Source: an uncultured Collinsella sp. (lineage in GTDB: Bacteria > Actinomycetota > Coriobacteriia > Coriobacteriales > Coriobacteriaceae). Taken from it: DNA of 64,000 nt. The DNA is taken from assembly GCA_900538305.1 (NCBI GenBank), contig UPXY01000007.1, positions 7,582-71,581 on the forward strand. Reading direction: 5' to 3'. The notes beneath the pieces are model-generated. The model ran no database searches, was not told the origin of the DNA, and worked only from the letters and a program-made list of their open reading frames with translations. The position numbers and the translations under genes are program-made. Shown here in pieces: positions 9,822 through 17,661 of this stretch. The first letter of the stretch is position 1, and each line of letters starts with the position of its first letter.

Positions 9822-11285
9822 TTACCGGTCGTCGCGCGAAAGCACGCAGGTTCCCTGCACCAAGACGGCGCGGATGCTCTCCGGTGTGGCGAGGTAGAGG
9901 ATGCGCTCGAGCTGGTCGGCGGGACGTGTGAACACGCCGTTGCCGGTGAGGTCGGCGAAGGGGCGTTTGAGATCGATGACCTGCATGTCGAGCGCGCGCC
10001 CCACCTCGAACGAGCCGGTTGGAAGGTCGAGCGCCTCGCCACCACCCTTCGTGGCGAGATAGAGCGCCTCGGCGGCGGAGATGCGCGAGGGTTCGCCCGC
10101 GCCGCGCGCCTCGCTCGGCACGCGGGCGTCCACGCCGTCCTCCAGGATGCGCGACGCCATGACCGCCATGCGGATGTTGTCGTAGAGGCTCGGCGAGAAC
10201 CCGCCGGAGATGTCGGTACCCAGGCCGATGCTCACACCTTGGCCGTGGATGCGCCGCACCGGGCACACGGCATTGCCGAAGTACGCGTTCGAAATGGGGC
10301 AATGCGCGAGCGCGGCGCCGGTGGCGCGGAAGATTTCCGCCTCGCCGTCGAGGAGGAACGTGCCGTGTGCCATGATGGCCTTGCGCTTGAGCAGGCCGAA
10401 ATCGGCGAGGGCTTCGGCGTCGCTCTTGTTGAAGCGGGCGCGGGCGACGCCGCTTTGCCACTGGCTTTCGTCGCAGTGCGACTGCACGTAGGCATCGTGC
10501 GCACGGGCGATCTCGCCGAGACCGCTGAGCGCCGCCTCGGTGCAGCTGGGGATGAAGCGCGGTGTAACGGCAGGGTAGATGCCGGGGAATCGGGGGTCGC
10601 CCTCGGCGCAGCGTGCGGCATGGCCTTCGACGGCCGCGATGAAGCTTTCGGTTTCGGCGAGTGCCTGCTCCGTTGAGGCATCGCGATAGAAGTCGGGGTT
10701 CGCGGACGGGTCGTCCATAACGACCTTGCCTACGATGGCGCGCTGGCCTATGGACGCGCATGTTTTCGCCAGCGCCTCGCTGCCGCGCACATCGGCGCTG
10801 CCGAAGTACACGCATGTGGTGGTGCCGCGCGAGAGAAGCGTTTGCACGAGATCTTGGTAGACGGGGAGCGTGAAGCTGGAGCCCAGCGAGCTGCCTCCCG
10901 CTTCGATGCCGAATTCCGCCTCGAGGGGGAACGTGCGCTCGTTGAGCCACACCTCGAGCGGTTCATCGAGGGCGATGCCCGCCTGCGGCCATTGCGGTGC
11001 ATGGACGTGCAGGTCAATGAAGCCGGGGAGGGCGACCTCATCGTTGCCGAGCTCGAGGAGGTAGCCGGGTTTGCGGTCGTTCGCCTCGCGTGCCGAGCGA
11101 AGACGCTCGCGGTACGCTGGGTCGACGGGCGTTGTAACGCGCTCGATGACGCCGTGGTCGTCAAGTTCGATGAGCGCCTGCTCAAGCATCTCGAACGAAC
11201 CATAAGCTGGCGTATGGAAGCACGTTCCGAGCACGGCGTTCGGACGATTATTGCTGCCGATGTGCGAGAGGTTGCGGTCGGCCAT
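9822..11285 (-). CDS. guaD: Guanine deaminase
   Basis: This 487-residue amidohydrolase converts guanine to xanthine and ammonia. Metal-site motifs appear in order: LPGFIDLHVHAPQWPQAGI (HxH, with the APQ context specific to guanine deaminases), a His in QSHCDESQW, a His in MAHGTFL, CPISNAYFGNA and the Asp in GLGTDISGG. The family is zinc-dependent and cytosolic. It stands alone on the minus strand, converging with PTS operon 1. It would supply xanthine and ammonium from purines. Confidence 0.93.
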   Translation of the reverse strand: MADRNLSHIGSNNRPNAVLGTCFHTPAYGSFEMLEQALIELDDHGVIERVTTPVDPAYRERLRSAREANDRKPGYLLELGNDEVALPGFIDLHVHAPQWPQAGIALDEPLEVWLNERTFPLEAEFGIEAGGSSLGSSFTLPVYQDLVQTLLSRGTTTCVYFGSADVRGSEALAKTCASIGQRAIVGKVVMDDPSANPDFYRDASTEQALAETESFIAAVEGHAARCAEGDPRFPGIYPAVTPRFIPSCTEAALSGLGEIARAHDAYVQSHCDESQWQSGVARARFNKSDAEALADFGLLKRKAIMAHGTFLLDGEAEIFRATGAALAHCPISNAYFGNAVCPVRRIHGQGVSIGLGTDISGGFSPSLYDNIRMAVMASRILEDGVDARVPSEARGAGEPSRISAAEALYLATKGGGEALDLPTGSFEVGRALDMQVIDLKRPFADLTGNGVFTRPADQLERILYLATPESIRAVLVQGTCVLSRDDR

Positions 11286-11362
11286 AGATTCCTCCCCAAC
11301 GTGGTGATATGGTGCTGGACATCATCTTATCACCACTAGTTGCGGCTGTTTTCTGGGTGGAC

Positions 11363-11390
11363 TTTTCAAGTTGGATTTCTCTGCTATACT
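11363..11390 (+). promoter_or_regulatory. Promoter of tRNA-Glu
   Basis: TTTTCA at 11363-11368 and TATACT at 11385-11390 are separated by 16 nt, and the mature tRNA starts 10 nt further on. Confidence 0.6.
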
Positions 11391-11400
11391 TTCCTCTGCT

Positions 11401-11477
11401 GTCCCCATCGTCTAGCGGCCTAGGACGCCACCCTTTCAAGGTGGATATCGCGGGTTCGAATCCCGCTGGGGGCACCA
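11401..11477 (+). tRNA. tRNA-Glu (anticodon TTC)
   Basis: The 77-nt sequence folds as a cloverleaf: acceptor GTCCCCA/TGGGGGC, anticodon stem CCACC/GGTGG around loop CTTTCAA (anticodon TTC), T-arm GCGGGTTCGAATCCCGC, discriminator A and an encoded CCA at 11475-11477. Confidence 0.97.
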
Positions 11478-11487
11478 TTCGAATTCA

Positions 11488-11520
11488 AGCCCGGTTCCCG
11501 CAGGGGAGCCGGGTTTTTTT
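11488..11520 (+). terminator. Terminator downstream of tRNA-Glu
   Basis: The sequence CCCGGTTCCC, a short loop, then GGGAGCCGGG followed by T7 forms a GC-rich intrinsic terminator just after the tRNA. A second copy lies near 11680-11707. Confidence 0.88.
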
Positions 11521-11530
11521 GCTGCTTAGT

Positions 11531-11707
11531 GCCGGGATTCGAACCCGGTAGGGCGCGGAGCGGAGCCAACGGCGTGAGCCGTTGGCCGCGGAGCGCGCAA
11601 GGCGGCGGAGCCGCCGCAGCGGGCGGGCTTGCGAAGCAAGCCCGGACATCCCGCTGGGGGCACCATTCGAATTCAAGCCCGGTTCCCGCAGGGGGAGCCG
11701 GGTTTTT
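11531..11707. repeat. Duplicated tRNA-Glu 3' tail plus terminator, preceded by three short hairpins
   Basis: Bases 11648-11707 repeat 11460-11520 (last bases of the T-arm, acceptor strand, CCA, spacer and terminator) with one G inserted. Before the copy comes a reversed T-arm-like segment (GCCGGGATTCGAACCC at 11531-11546). Then come three perfect hairpins: CCAACGGC-GTGA-GCCGTTGG at 11566-11585, GGCGGC-GGA-GCCGCC at 11601-11615 and GGGCTTGC-GAA-GCAAGCCC at 11625-11643. Loops of 3-4 nt and the regular spacing look selected rather than random. It may be a palindromic repeat element that copied the tRNA end on insertion, or an att scar. Confidence 0.7.
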
Positions 11708-11752
11708 GATTCGGGGTATGACGTGGTTCCGGAGTTTCTCGGTGGGCGCGGC

Positions 11753-11852
11753 ATGTCAAATAACCCCAGGGGTTTTTCGACATCGTGCGGCAAGTCGTCT
11801 GTTAGAGCAGCCAGCTGTCCGATGTCGAAAAACCCCTGGGGTTATTTGACAT
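11753..11852. repeat. Long perfect inverted repeat with CCCCAGGGG core, copy 1
   Basis: Arms 11753-11785 and 11820-11852 are 33 nt and perfectly complementary around a 34-nt spacer. Each arm is itself a near-palindrome centred on CCCCAGGGG followed by T5. It separates the tRNA-Glu region from the convergent minus-strand HTH gene, so bidirectional termination is a plausible job. A sister element lies at 15057-15158. Confidence 0.85.
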
Positions 11853-11871
11853 GGAAGGAACGCGTCTCCAA

Positions 11872-12915
11872 TCAACCCATCTGGTCGTTTTGCTTGCCGA
11901 ACGCGTCCCACAGCACGGCGACGATGCCGCAGATGAGGCCACCCACCGGCCAGGCGAGCCAGAACCACATGGCGGGAGTGCCCTCCGGCTCGAACGCATC
12001 GGGGTCGGGCGAGGCGAGCGCCGGGTCGAAGAGGAGCGCGAGCCCCACGATCGTCGCCGCGATCATGATGGCGGCGCACACGGCCCCAAGCTTCTTGTTC
12101 TTCTGCTTCAGACGAAGCAGCTGCTCACGACGCGCCTCTTCTACCTGCATATCCAGGATTTCTTCCAGCTCGAGATCCTCACCGACGCTCTTGTTGTACT
12201 CAGCGACATTCGTGCGCACGAACAGCATGCTGTAGTGGAGGATGTTCCATACGCCGAGCGCAATGAAGAACATGAGGAAGAAGAGCGCGATGTTCTCCAC
12301 CGTTTCTTCAAGCATGATGAAGCATCCTATACCCGCGAAGATGAATGCGATGCCCGCGATGAGTCCTGCGGAAAAGGTCTTACGAGCACGAGCCTTATCA
12401 TCTTCGGTATAGAAGTCCTCCACGTAGGGATGAGCCTTCTGGAAGGCGCTGTGCTCCATGCCGGCGGGGATGAGGAATGCGAGCCCGGCAAGGATACCGG
12501 CGAGTACGATGGGGATGAACAGGCCATCGTTGCCATTGAACTCCCCAACAGCAAAGGCGCCCTCGAAGAAGAACGCAACCGCTATGCCGAGGAGGATGGC
12601 GGCGACGCCCGTGGGCACCTTCCAAGCCATCATCCGCTGATGCTCGTCGTAGCCGCAGATGTCGGTCGGGGGTTCTGCGGGAACGTGCGCAGCACCGGGT
12701 TCGGGCGTGCGGCCGGTGAGGTTGCCTTGTACGAGATCATCGAGTGAACACTCGAAGATCTGGCACATCTTGAGGAGCTTGTCCATCTCTGGGTAGCTCT
12801 TCTCCGCTTCCCACTTCGTAACGGACTGGCGAGAGACGCCGAGGAGCATGGCGAGCTGCTCTTGGGTCATGTTGCGCGCGGCGCGCAGGTGCTGGAGGTT
12901 ATCGCGGAAGCTCAT
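11872..12915 (-). CDS. HTH (XRE family) protein with C-terminal membrane segments
   Basis: This 347-residue protein has an N-terminal Cro/CI-type HTH (residues 1-60, with NMTQEQLAMLLGVSRQSVTKW) and a linker to about residue 100. About six hydrophobic segments follow, with a charged, Glu-rich helical stretch near 235-275. HTH proteins of this layout are common in gut anaerobes and are thought to be membrane-bound regulators; the signal is unknown. The ATG at 12915 follows AAAGGA; readings from further upstream run through palindromic DNA. It stands alone, ending at the 33-bp inverted repeat. Confidence 0.85.
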   Translation of the reverse strand: MSFRDNLQHLRAARNMTQEQLAMLLGVSRQSVTKWEAEKSYPEMDKLLKMCQIFECSLDDLVQGNLTGRTPEPGAAHVPAEPPTDICGYDEHQRMMAWKVPTGVAAILLGIAVAFFFEGAFAVGEFNGNDGLFIPIVLAGILAGLAFLIPAGMEHSAFQKAHPYVEDFYTEDDKARARKTFSAGLIAGIAFIFAGIGCFIMLEETVENIALFFLMFFIALGVWNILHYSMLFVRTNVAEYNKSVGEDLELEEILDMQVEEARREQLLRLKQKNKKLGAVCAAIMIAATIVGLALLFDPALASPDPDAFEPEGTPAMWFWLAWPVGGLICGIVAVLWDAFGKQNDQMG

Positions 12916-13046
12916 GGTGCATCCTTTCGTACGCGCCGTTCTAGCCGACGCGGCTACAGGGACATTCAATGCCGGCACCACAGAGCTTACGGGTGCGCCG
13001 CGCCCTATTCTACCAACCAGCGGGATGCATTTTGGGCGAATTCTCT

Positions 13047-13072
13047 GCAACCGGAAGGCGCCTTCCGGTTGC
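13047..13072. repeat. 26-bp perfect palindrome
   Basis: GCAACCGGAAGGC is followed directly by its exact reverse complement with no spacer. It lies about 130 bp upstream of the HTH membrane gene, so it could be that regulator's own dimer site or a cruciform-forming site. Confidence 0.7.
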
Positions 13073-13144
13073 TCTTCGCAGGTAGATGCCACATTGTTTT
13101 GAAGCGGTAAGCCTTGCGTCAAAAATGACGAGTGGCGCGGCACT

Positions 13145-13289
13145 CCCAAATCGAGCCAAATGAACAGTTTTAAGGGGATGTCTGAAGTAGACGCCCCTCT
13201 TTGGCTCACAAAATGCCTGTTCGCGGCCTTCCGATTTTCTCTACTACTTTGCAAGGTGCGCTAAAACTGTTCACTTGGCGCAATCTGGG
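13145..13289. repeat. 145-bp structured inverted-repeat element
   Basis: The 28-nt arms (13145-13172 and 13262-13289) pair with few mismatches; TGAACAGTTTTA against TAAAACTGTTCA is perfect. The loop begins with its own hairpin (AGGGG..GTCT / AGAC..CCCCT, 13173-13198). The left flank GCGCGGCACTCCCAAAT resembles a repeat near 18992. The size and form suggest a small non-autonomous mobile or palindromic element. Confidence 0.6.
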
Positions 13290-13386
13290 TTGCGCCTGGC
13301 ATCGTCTTTTGAACAACGTCCCGTCAGCGGGGCGCAATGGGGGTATGCTGTGTGTGATATCCGCCTTTGAACCGAGGAGGTTTGCC

Positions 13387-14934
13387 ATGGAAGAGCAGAG
13401 CGTTACTCAGGTTGCATCGTCGTCGGTAAGCAAGGAGGCCGCGAAGCCCGATACCGTCATCACGGTGCCGGCAGATCCGCGTATCCCCGCGCCGGAATCT
13501 ACCTCGCGCGACTTCGTGTGGGAGGGCGCGGGCGAGCGCATCGAGTACACAGCGACGGCGGGCTACATCGACGTGCGCAGCGATACGGGTTCGCTCATTG
13601 GCAAGATGTTCTCGGTCGCGTACGTGGCGAAAGTGGAGGAGGAAGCCGAGCCTTCGGACGCTTCCGCTTCCGACATCCGCATCTCGCAGCGTCCCGTCAC
13701 CTTCTGCTACAACGGAGGCCCTGGTAGCTCGTCGGTGCCCATCAACCTGGGCGGCATCGGCCCCGTGCGCGTGAAGACGGACGGCACGAACCACCTGAGT
13801 CTCCCGGCGACGCTCGAGGACAATCCCTACACGGTGCTCCGCCAGAGCGACCTCGTGTTCCTCGATGCGCTCGGCACCGGATATTCGGCCATCGCCGAAG
13901 GCGTCGACCCCAAGACGGTGTGGGGCATCGACGGCGATGCCGATGCGTTCTGCCGTGCGATCATCGGCTGGCTCGACGCGAACCATCGCTGGGGTTCGCC
14001 GGTCTACCTCTTCGGCGAATCGTACGGTACTATCCGCAATGCCGTGCTTATGCGGCTCTTGGGCGAGAAGTGCGTACCCGTGCGCGGCGTGGTGATGCTC
14101 TCGGCGCTTTTCGACTGGGTGCAGGTGCTACCGGGTGAGGATCTGTACTTCCTGGGCATGCTGCCCACGTTTGCCGCTGCGGCCCGGTACTTCGGCCGCG
14201 CCGGCACGAAGGTGGACGAGGCGAAGTGGTTCGATGACGCCATGGAGTTCACGGAGGCCGTGTATGCGCCGGCACTTCTGCGCGGCGACCGTCTGCCTGC
14301 GCGCGAGAAGGCGGCGGTGGCGAAGAAGATGTCGAGGCTCATCGGTCTTCCCGCCGACCTCATCGAGCGCTACAACCTGCGCATCGACCTCGATACGTTC
14401 CGTCGAAGCCTGCTGGCAGACGAAGGCCGCGTGATCGGTCGCTTGGACATGCGCTTTGCGAGCGCCGCTCCCTTGCCGCTCCAGGCGTCGACAGAGTTTT
14501 TCGCCGGCGAGGATGCGGCGGACGATGCCGTCGAGCCGGTATGGGCGGCGGCATTCCGCGCGCATCTGCACTCGATCGGCTTCGCGGGCGCGTCCATCTA
14601 TCTCACGCAGAACTATGCGGTCGTGAACCGCTCGTGGAAGTGGGATCACGAGGAGCCGGGGATTGGCGAGAGCTCGCCCGCGCCGAACGTGACGTACGAC
14701 ATCGCCGTGGCGCTCAAGCGCAATCCCACCATGCGCATCGCGATCTTGGGCGGACGCTACGACGCAGCGACGACGTATTGGAACGTGGTGCACGATATCT
14801 CGTGTCTGTTCTTGCCTCCGGAGCTCAAGGAGCGCGTGGAGTTCAAGCTCTATAGCTGCGGACATATGGCGTATGTCGATGAACTCACGCTTGAAGCCAT
14901 GGGCAGGGACATGGCGGAGTTCTACGCGAAATAG
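13387..14934 (+). CDS. Serine carboxypeptidase-like (peptidase S10 family) protein
   Basis: This 515-residue alpha/beta hydrolase has S10 landmarks: oxyanion segment FCYNGGPGSSS (Asn109 onward), nucleophile Ser212 in FGESYG, Asp459 in GGRYDAATTYW and His493 in SCGHMAYVD. S10 enzymes remove C-terminal residues at acid pH and are mostly known from eukaryotes, with some bacterial members. I see no signal peptide: the N-terminus is acidic and Ser/Thr-rich, so it may act in the cytosol. The ATG at 13387 follows GAGGAGG. It stands alone; no substrate can be named. Confidence 0.88.
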   Translation: MEEQSVTQVASSSVSKEAAKPDTVITVPADPRIPAPESTSRDFVWEGAGERIEYTATAGYIDVRSDTGSLIGKMFSVAYVAKVEEEAEPSDASASDIRISQRPVTFCYNGGPGSSSVPINLGGIGPVRVKTDGTNHLSLPATLEDNPYTVLRQSDLVFLDALGTGYSAIAEGVDPKTVWGIDGDADAFCRAIIGWLDANHRWGSPVYLFGESYGTIRNAVLMRLLGEKCVPVRGVVMLSALFDWVQVLPGEDLYFLGMLPTFAAAARYFGRAGTKVDEAKWFDDAMEFTEAVYAPALLRGDRLPAREKAAVAKKMSRLIGLPADLIERYNLRIDLDTFRRSLLADEGRVIGRLDMRFASAAPLPLQASTEFFAGEDAADDAVEPVWAAAFRAHLHSIGFAGASIYLTQNYAVVNRSWKWDHEEPGIGESSPAPNVTYDIAVALKRNPTMRIAILGGRYDAATTYWNVVHDISCLFLPPELKERVEFKLYSCGHMAYVDELTLEAMGRDMAEFYAK

Positions 14935-14983
14935 CGGAGGGTCTGCCCAGCGCATGTAGGCTAGCCCCAGCGTAAAAACCCCA

Positions 14984-15055
14984 GCGACTTTTTTCATTGC
15001 TCGATGCCGTTATTGAATCGAAGGCTCATTTACCAGGCAATGTAAAAAAAGTCAC
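14984..15055. repeat. Inverted repeat after the S10 peptidase
   Basis: GCGACTTTTTTCATTGC (14984-15000) is complementary, with one extra base and one mismatch, to GCAATGTAAAAAAAGTCAC (15037-15055). It lies directly against the CCCCAGGGG element that follows, so two hairpins stand in tandem. Confidence 0.65.
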
Positions 15056-15056
15056 T

Positions 15057-15158
15057 CATGTAAAATTACCCCAGGGGTTTTTTAACATGGTATGAAGAAC
15101 GGACTTCACAATGAGGTCGCCGAACCATGTTAAAAAACCCCTGGGGTAATTTTACATG
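15057..15158. repeat. Long perfect inverted repeat with CCCCAGGGG core, copy 2
   Basis: Arms 15057-15091 and 15124-15158 are 35 nt and perfectly complementary around a 32-nt spacer. The core TACCCCAGGGGTTTTT matches the copy at 11753, but the flanking arm bases and the spacer differ, with both arms changed together. It lies between convergent genes (S10 peptidase and a minus-strand unknown), as copy 1 does. Confidence 0.85.
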
Positions 15159-15198
15159 CGCCGCCCGCCGGACGGCGAATCCTCCGAGGCCAGCTCGG

Positions 15199-16269
15199 CT
15201 AGAAACCGTAGCGCTTGGCGAAATCCTCGGAGCTCTCGCGGATGCCTTCGATCGACTCTGCCCACGCTGCGAAGTCGGGGGTGTCGACGATGATACCGTC
15301 CGCCTCCCACACCGCTTGGTGCGTGAGGTTCCATGGCTCGCGCGCAGGCGGACGAACCGGCAGGTACGGCATCATATAGGTGGGGTTGAGCAAGAAGAAC
15401 GCCCCGCCCTCGCAGCGTGCAGCGAAATCTCGCAGCGCGCGCTTCGCGGGACGACGTCGTCCGGTTTTGTAGAGCAGTAGCGTGCGTCCCAGCAGGAACC
15501 AGGGAGAATCGTCGACGAGTGCTGCGGCCTCGTTTGGCCGGGTGGCCTCGAGTTCGTGTGCGAATTCGAAGAATCCCTCGTCGTCCTCAAGGCGCGCCCG
15601 CACCAAGAAGACCGTTCCCTCTTGCCTGCTGGGATAGCCGGCTGCACGAAGCACCGTGCGTGCATAACCTTCTGCCGCTCGATATCGCGCGCTTGCTAGG
15701 CAAAGCTGTGCAAGCGCCTCGAGGGTATGAAGCCAGCCGATGAACTCAGGCTCTTCCATGGTGCGCATCGCGGCGTCGATCGGGCGTCCCTCTCGCTCCG
15801 CACGATGCTCGAGCGCGCGTTCGTCCCAGAAATGCGGAGCCTCGTCGTCGAAGCCCTCGACGTTGCGCTGCAGGTGCTCATGAACGCGCTGCTCAAGCTT
15901 CAGCAGCTCGGTGATACACGCATCGATGCTGATATTTGTTAGAAGCGTTCCCACGAGTGCAGCGTCGACGCAGAGCTGATCTGTCCGCGCGATCTGGGAG
16001 AACGCTTCGCGCGCCTCATCGAACAGGCGGTTTCGCTGCTGCTCGAATTCCGCATCGGGTAGTTCGTCGATGCGCTCGAGCTCTTGGATAAGGCGCTCGT
16101 GCACCTCCAGATACGAGACGAGCGCTTGCGCGTGCTCGCTCGTGGCATACTTCCCGGGTCGCTGGGGGATGTCTTCGTGCACGAGCTCGCGTGCCGCAGC
16201 CGTGAGGTCGGGATGCGCGGCCATATAGAGCCGCTCCAAGAACGCGGTGACGTACGCACGCGCCTCCAT
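15199..16269 (-). CDS. Unknown helical (TPR-like) protein, second gene of a pair
   Basis: The family of this 356-residue soluble protein is not recognised. It is almost entirely helical, acidic and rich in Ala/Glu/Leu/Arg. The middle part (about 180-300) holds helix pairs such as LAQLCLASARYRAAEGYART and LLGRTLLLYKTGRRRPAKRA that resemble tetratricopeptide repeats. The last 50 residues contain several Pro and Trp residues (PVRPPAREPWNL). The ATG is one base after the stop of the upstream gene, so the two are translationally coupled and probably work together. No signal peptide or membrane segment is seen. Confidence 0.8.
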   Translation of the reverse strand: MEARAYVTAFLERLYMAAHPDLTAAARELVHEDIPQRPGKYATSEHAQALVSYLEVHERLIQELERIDELPDAEFEQQRNRLFDEAREAFSQIARTDQLCVDAALVGTLLTNISIDACITELLKLEQRVHEHLQRNVEGFDDEAPHFWDERALEHRAEREGRPIDAAMRTMEEPEFIGWLHTLEALAQLCLASARYRAAEGYARTVLRAAGYPSRQEGTVFLVRARLEDDEGFFEFAHELEATRPNEAAALVDDSPWFLLGRTLLLYKTGRRRPAKRALRDFAARCEGGAFFLLNPTYMMPYLPVRPPAREPWNLTHQAVWEADGIIVDTPDFAAWAESIEGIRESSEDFAKRYGF

Positions 16270-16270
16270 A

Positions 16271-17350
16271 TCAGTTGCCGCCTAACGAGTCGATGCCGCG
16301 GCGCGCTCCCGCCTGCATCGAGGTGCGCTCAAGCGCAGCGGTCACGAGGTCGTGCGAGGCGATCCATACTGCCAGCCCGGCGTTCTCGGGCGCACCGACG
16401 CCTTCTTGCAACAGCGGTGTGGCTTCACTAAGTGCAAGGATGAGCTCGTCGTCGCTTCCGGGCGAGACGTTCACGCGGCCGAAGAGGCCATCGGGGAACT
16501 CCTCCTGGAAATAGAGGGTTTCGGCGGCGGCATCGTACGAGGAGAGGATGGTGCGCAGCACGCGCGTGGCACCTGCGAAATCGAGTTCATGGTAGGCGAT
16601 GGCAAGCTCGGCGATGAGCTCCCAGGCATCGGCGGATTTCTCGGCCAGATGATGGCGCCTGCGCCCGCCCGCGTGTGCACGATACGACGCGGGGTGCCCC
16701 AGGCGGAAGCGCTTGAGATCCTGGCGCGTGCACTCGAGCTTCGCGAGCGCAAGCATGGCGGTGTAGCGCACGTCGGCGGGATCGTCGGCGGCGAGCGCGA
16801 GGCAATCCTCTGCAGCGGAGAGCGAGAGCCGGTACCGACCAGAGATGAGCGCGCGCGAGGAAAGGGCCGCAAGCCAGCGGATGAGCCCGCGCTTGCCGAG
16901 GTCGCGCATGTATTCCTGGCTATAGGGATCGCGAGCCTCGCGCTCGTCCCGGCGTACCGCCTCTTCCACCTCGGCGCGATGCTCGAGGAGGTACGAGACG
17001 TATTCGTCGTTCGAGGGGGAGGAGAGCGCCGCGAGCATGCGCTGCGCGTCCCAGTTCTTCGGATCGAGCTGGCAGGCTTCACGCAGCTGCGCTTCCGCGG
17101 CGACGGAGAGACGATCCGCCTCGGCATCGTCGGCGACGAAGGGCAGGCGGTAGTCGATGGTCTCGGTTGCCAAAGCCACGAGATGGAACGATCGATCGGC
17201 GTCGCTTGCGATGAGCGTCGACGGATCGCGGTGGTAGTCCTCCATGCACCGGGCGATGAAGGCAGCGTTTTCGAGCGGGTAGATCTGCTTGCGGTGTAGC
17301 GCGCCGAGGATGAGCCTCAGGCAGTCTTCTTGGATGGGATCGTACGCCAT
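16271..17350 (-). CDS. Unknown helical (TPR-like) protein, first gene of a pair
   Basis: The family of this 359-residue soluble protein is not recognised. Helical segments such as EAQLREACQLDPKNWDAQRM and SRALISGRYRLSLSAAEDCL look like TPR helices, suggesting a scaffold or adaptor. A basic loop near residue 225 (HAGGRRRHHLAEK) stands out. Its stop and the next gene's start are separated by one base. The two proteins share general architecture and may be diverged paralogs; a profile comparison would test this. AGGAGGAGC precedes the ATG. Confidence 0.8.
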   Translation of the reverse strand: MAYDPIQEDCLRLILGALHRKQIYPLENAAFIARCMEDYHRDPSTLIASDADRSFHLVALATETIDYRLPFVADDAEADRLSVAAEAQLREACQLDPKNWDAQRMLAALSSPSNDEYVSYLLEHRAEVEEAVRRDEREARDPYSQEYMRDLGKRGLIRWLAALSSRALISGRYRLSLSAAEDCLALAADDPADVRYTAMLALAKLECTRQDLKRFRLGHPASYRAHAGGRRRHHLAEKSADAWELIAELAIAYHELDFAGATRVLRTILSSYDAAAETLYFQEEFPDGLFGRVNVSPGSDDELILALSEATPLLQEGVGAPENAGLAVWIASHDLVTAALERTSMQAGARRGIDSLGGN

Positions 17351-17661
17351 ATGCTCCTCCTCTCGTGCTGTATGGGGTCTCGTGGACCGCCTGGCTGGCG
17401 ATGTATGAATGGCTTAGCATAGCACAGTCGCGTGTACATGGCGCGCAGGGTGAGGATGCTGGTATGTAACCTATCATACCAGCAGGTCAGTCTTCGAAAG
17501 TAACCAAAACTGGGCGCACATTTTTCGTTTCAGCGGGGTAAAATATACGCCGGTGTGAACCTTCCCCGGCGCGCCGGCACCGGGTGCAATTCGGTCCTAA
17601 CGGGGTCGATCGGCGATCCCGTGTTATATCAAGCTCGGAAGGCTTGTGTTTGGAGGCACAT
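17351..17661. promoter_or_regulatory. Divergent control region and structured leader of the alcohol dehydrogenase
   Basis: A perfect 9-bp inverted repeat, GCTGGTATG (17458-17466) and CATACCAGC (17475-17483) with an 8-nt spacer, sits between the two divergent transcripts and looks like an operator. TAAAAT at 17539-17544 is a likely -10. That leaves a leader of about 110 nt with a 12-bp palindrome CCGGCGCGCCGG and other GC-rich hairpins before the strong ribosome site. Confidence 0.5.

Larger units (their letters stand above)
12916..13386. other. Palindrome-rich gap between HTH membrane gene and S10 peptidase
   Basis: This 470-bp divergent gap has no supported gene. It holds a 26-bp perfect palindrome (13047-13072) and a structured inverted-repeat element (13145-13289), listed separately. 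Promoters for the two divergent genes should lie here, but no strong -35/-10 pair stands out. Confidence 0.6.
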
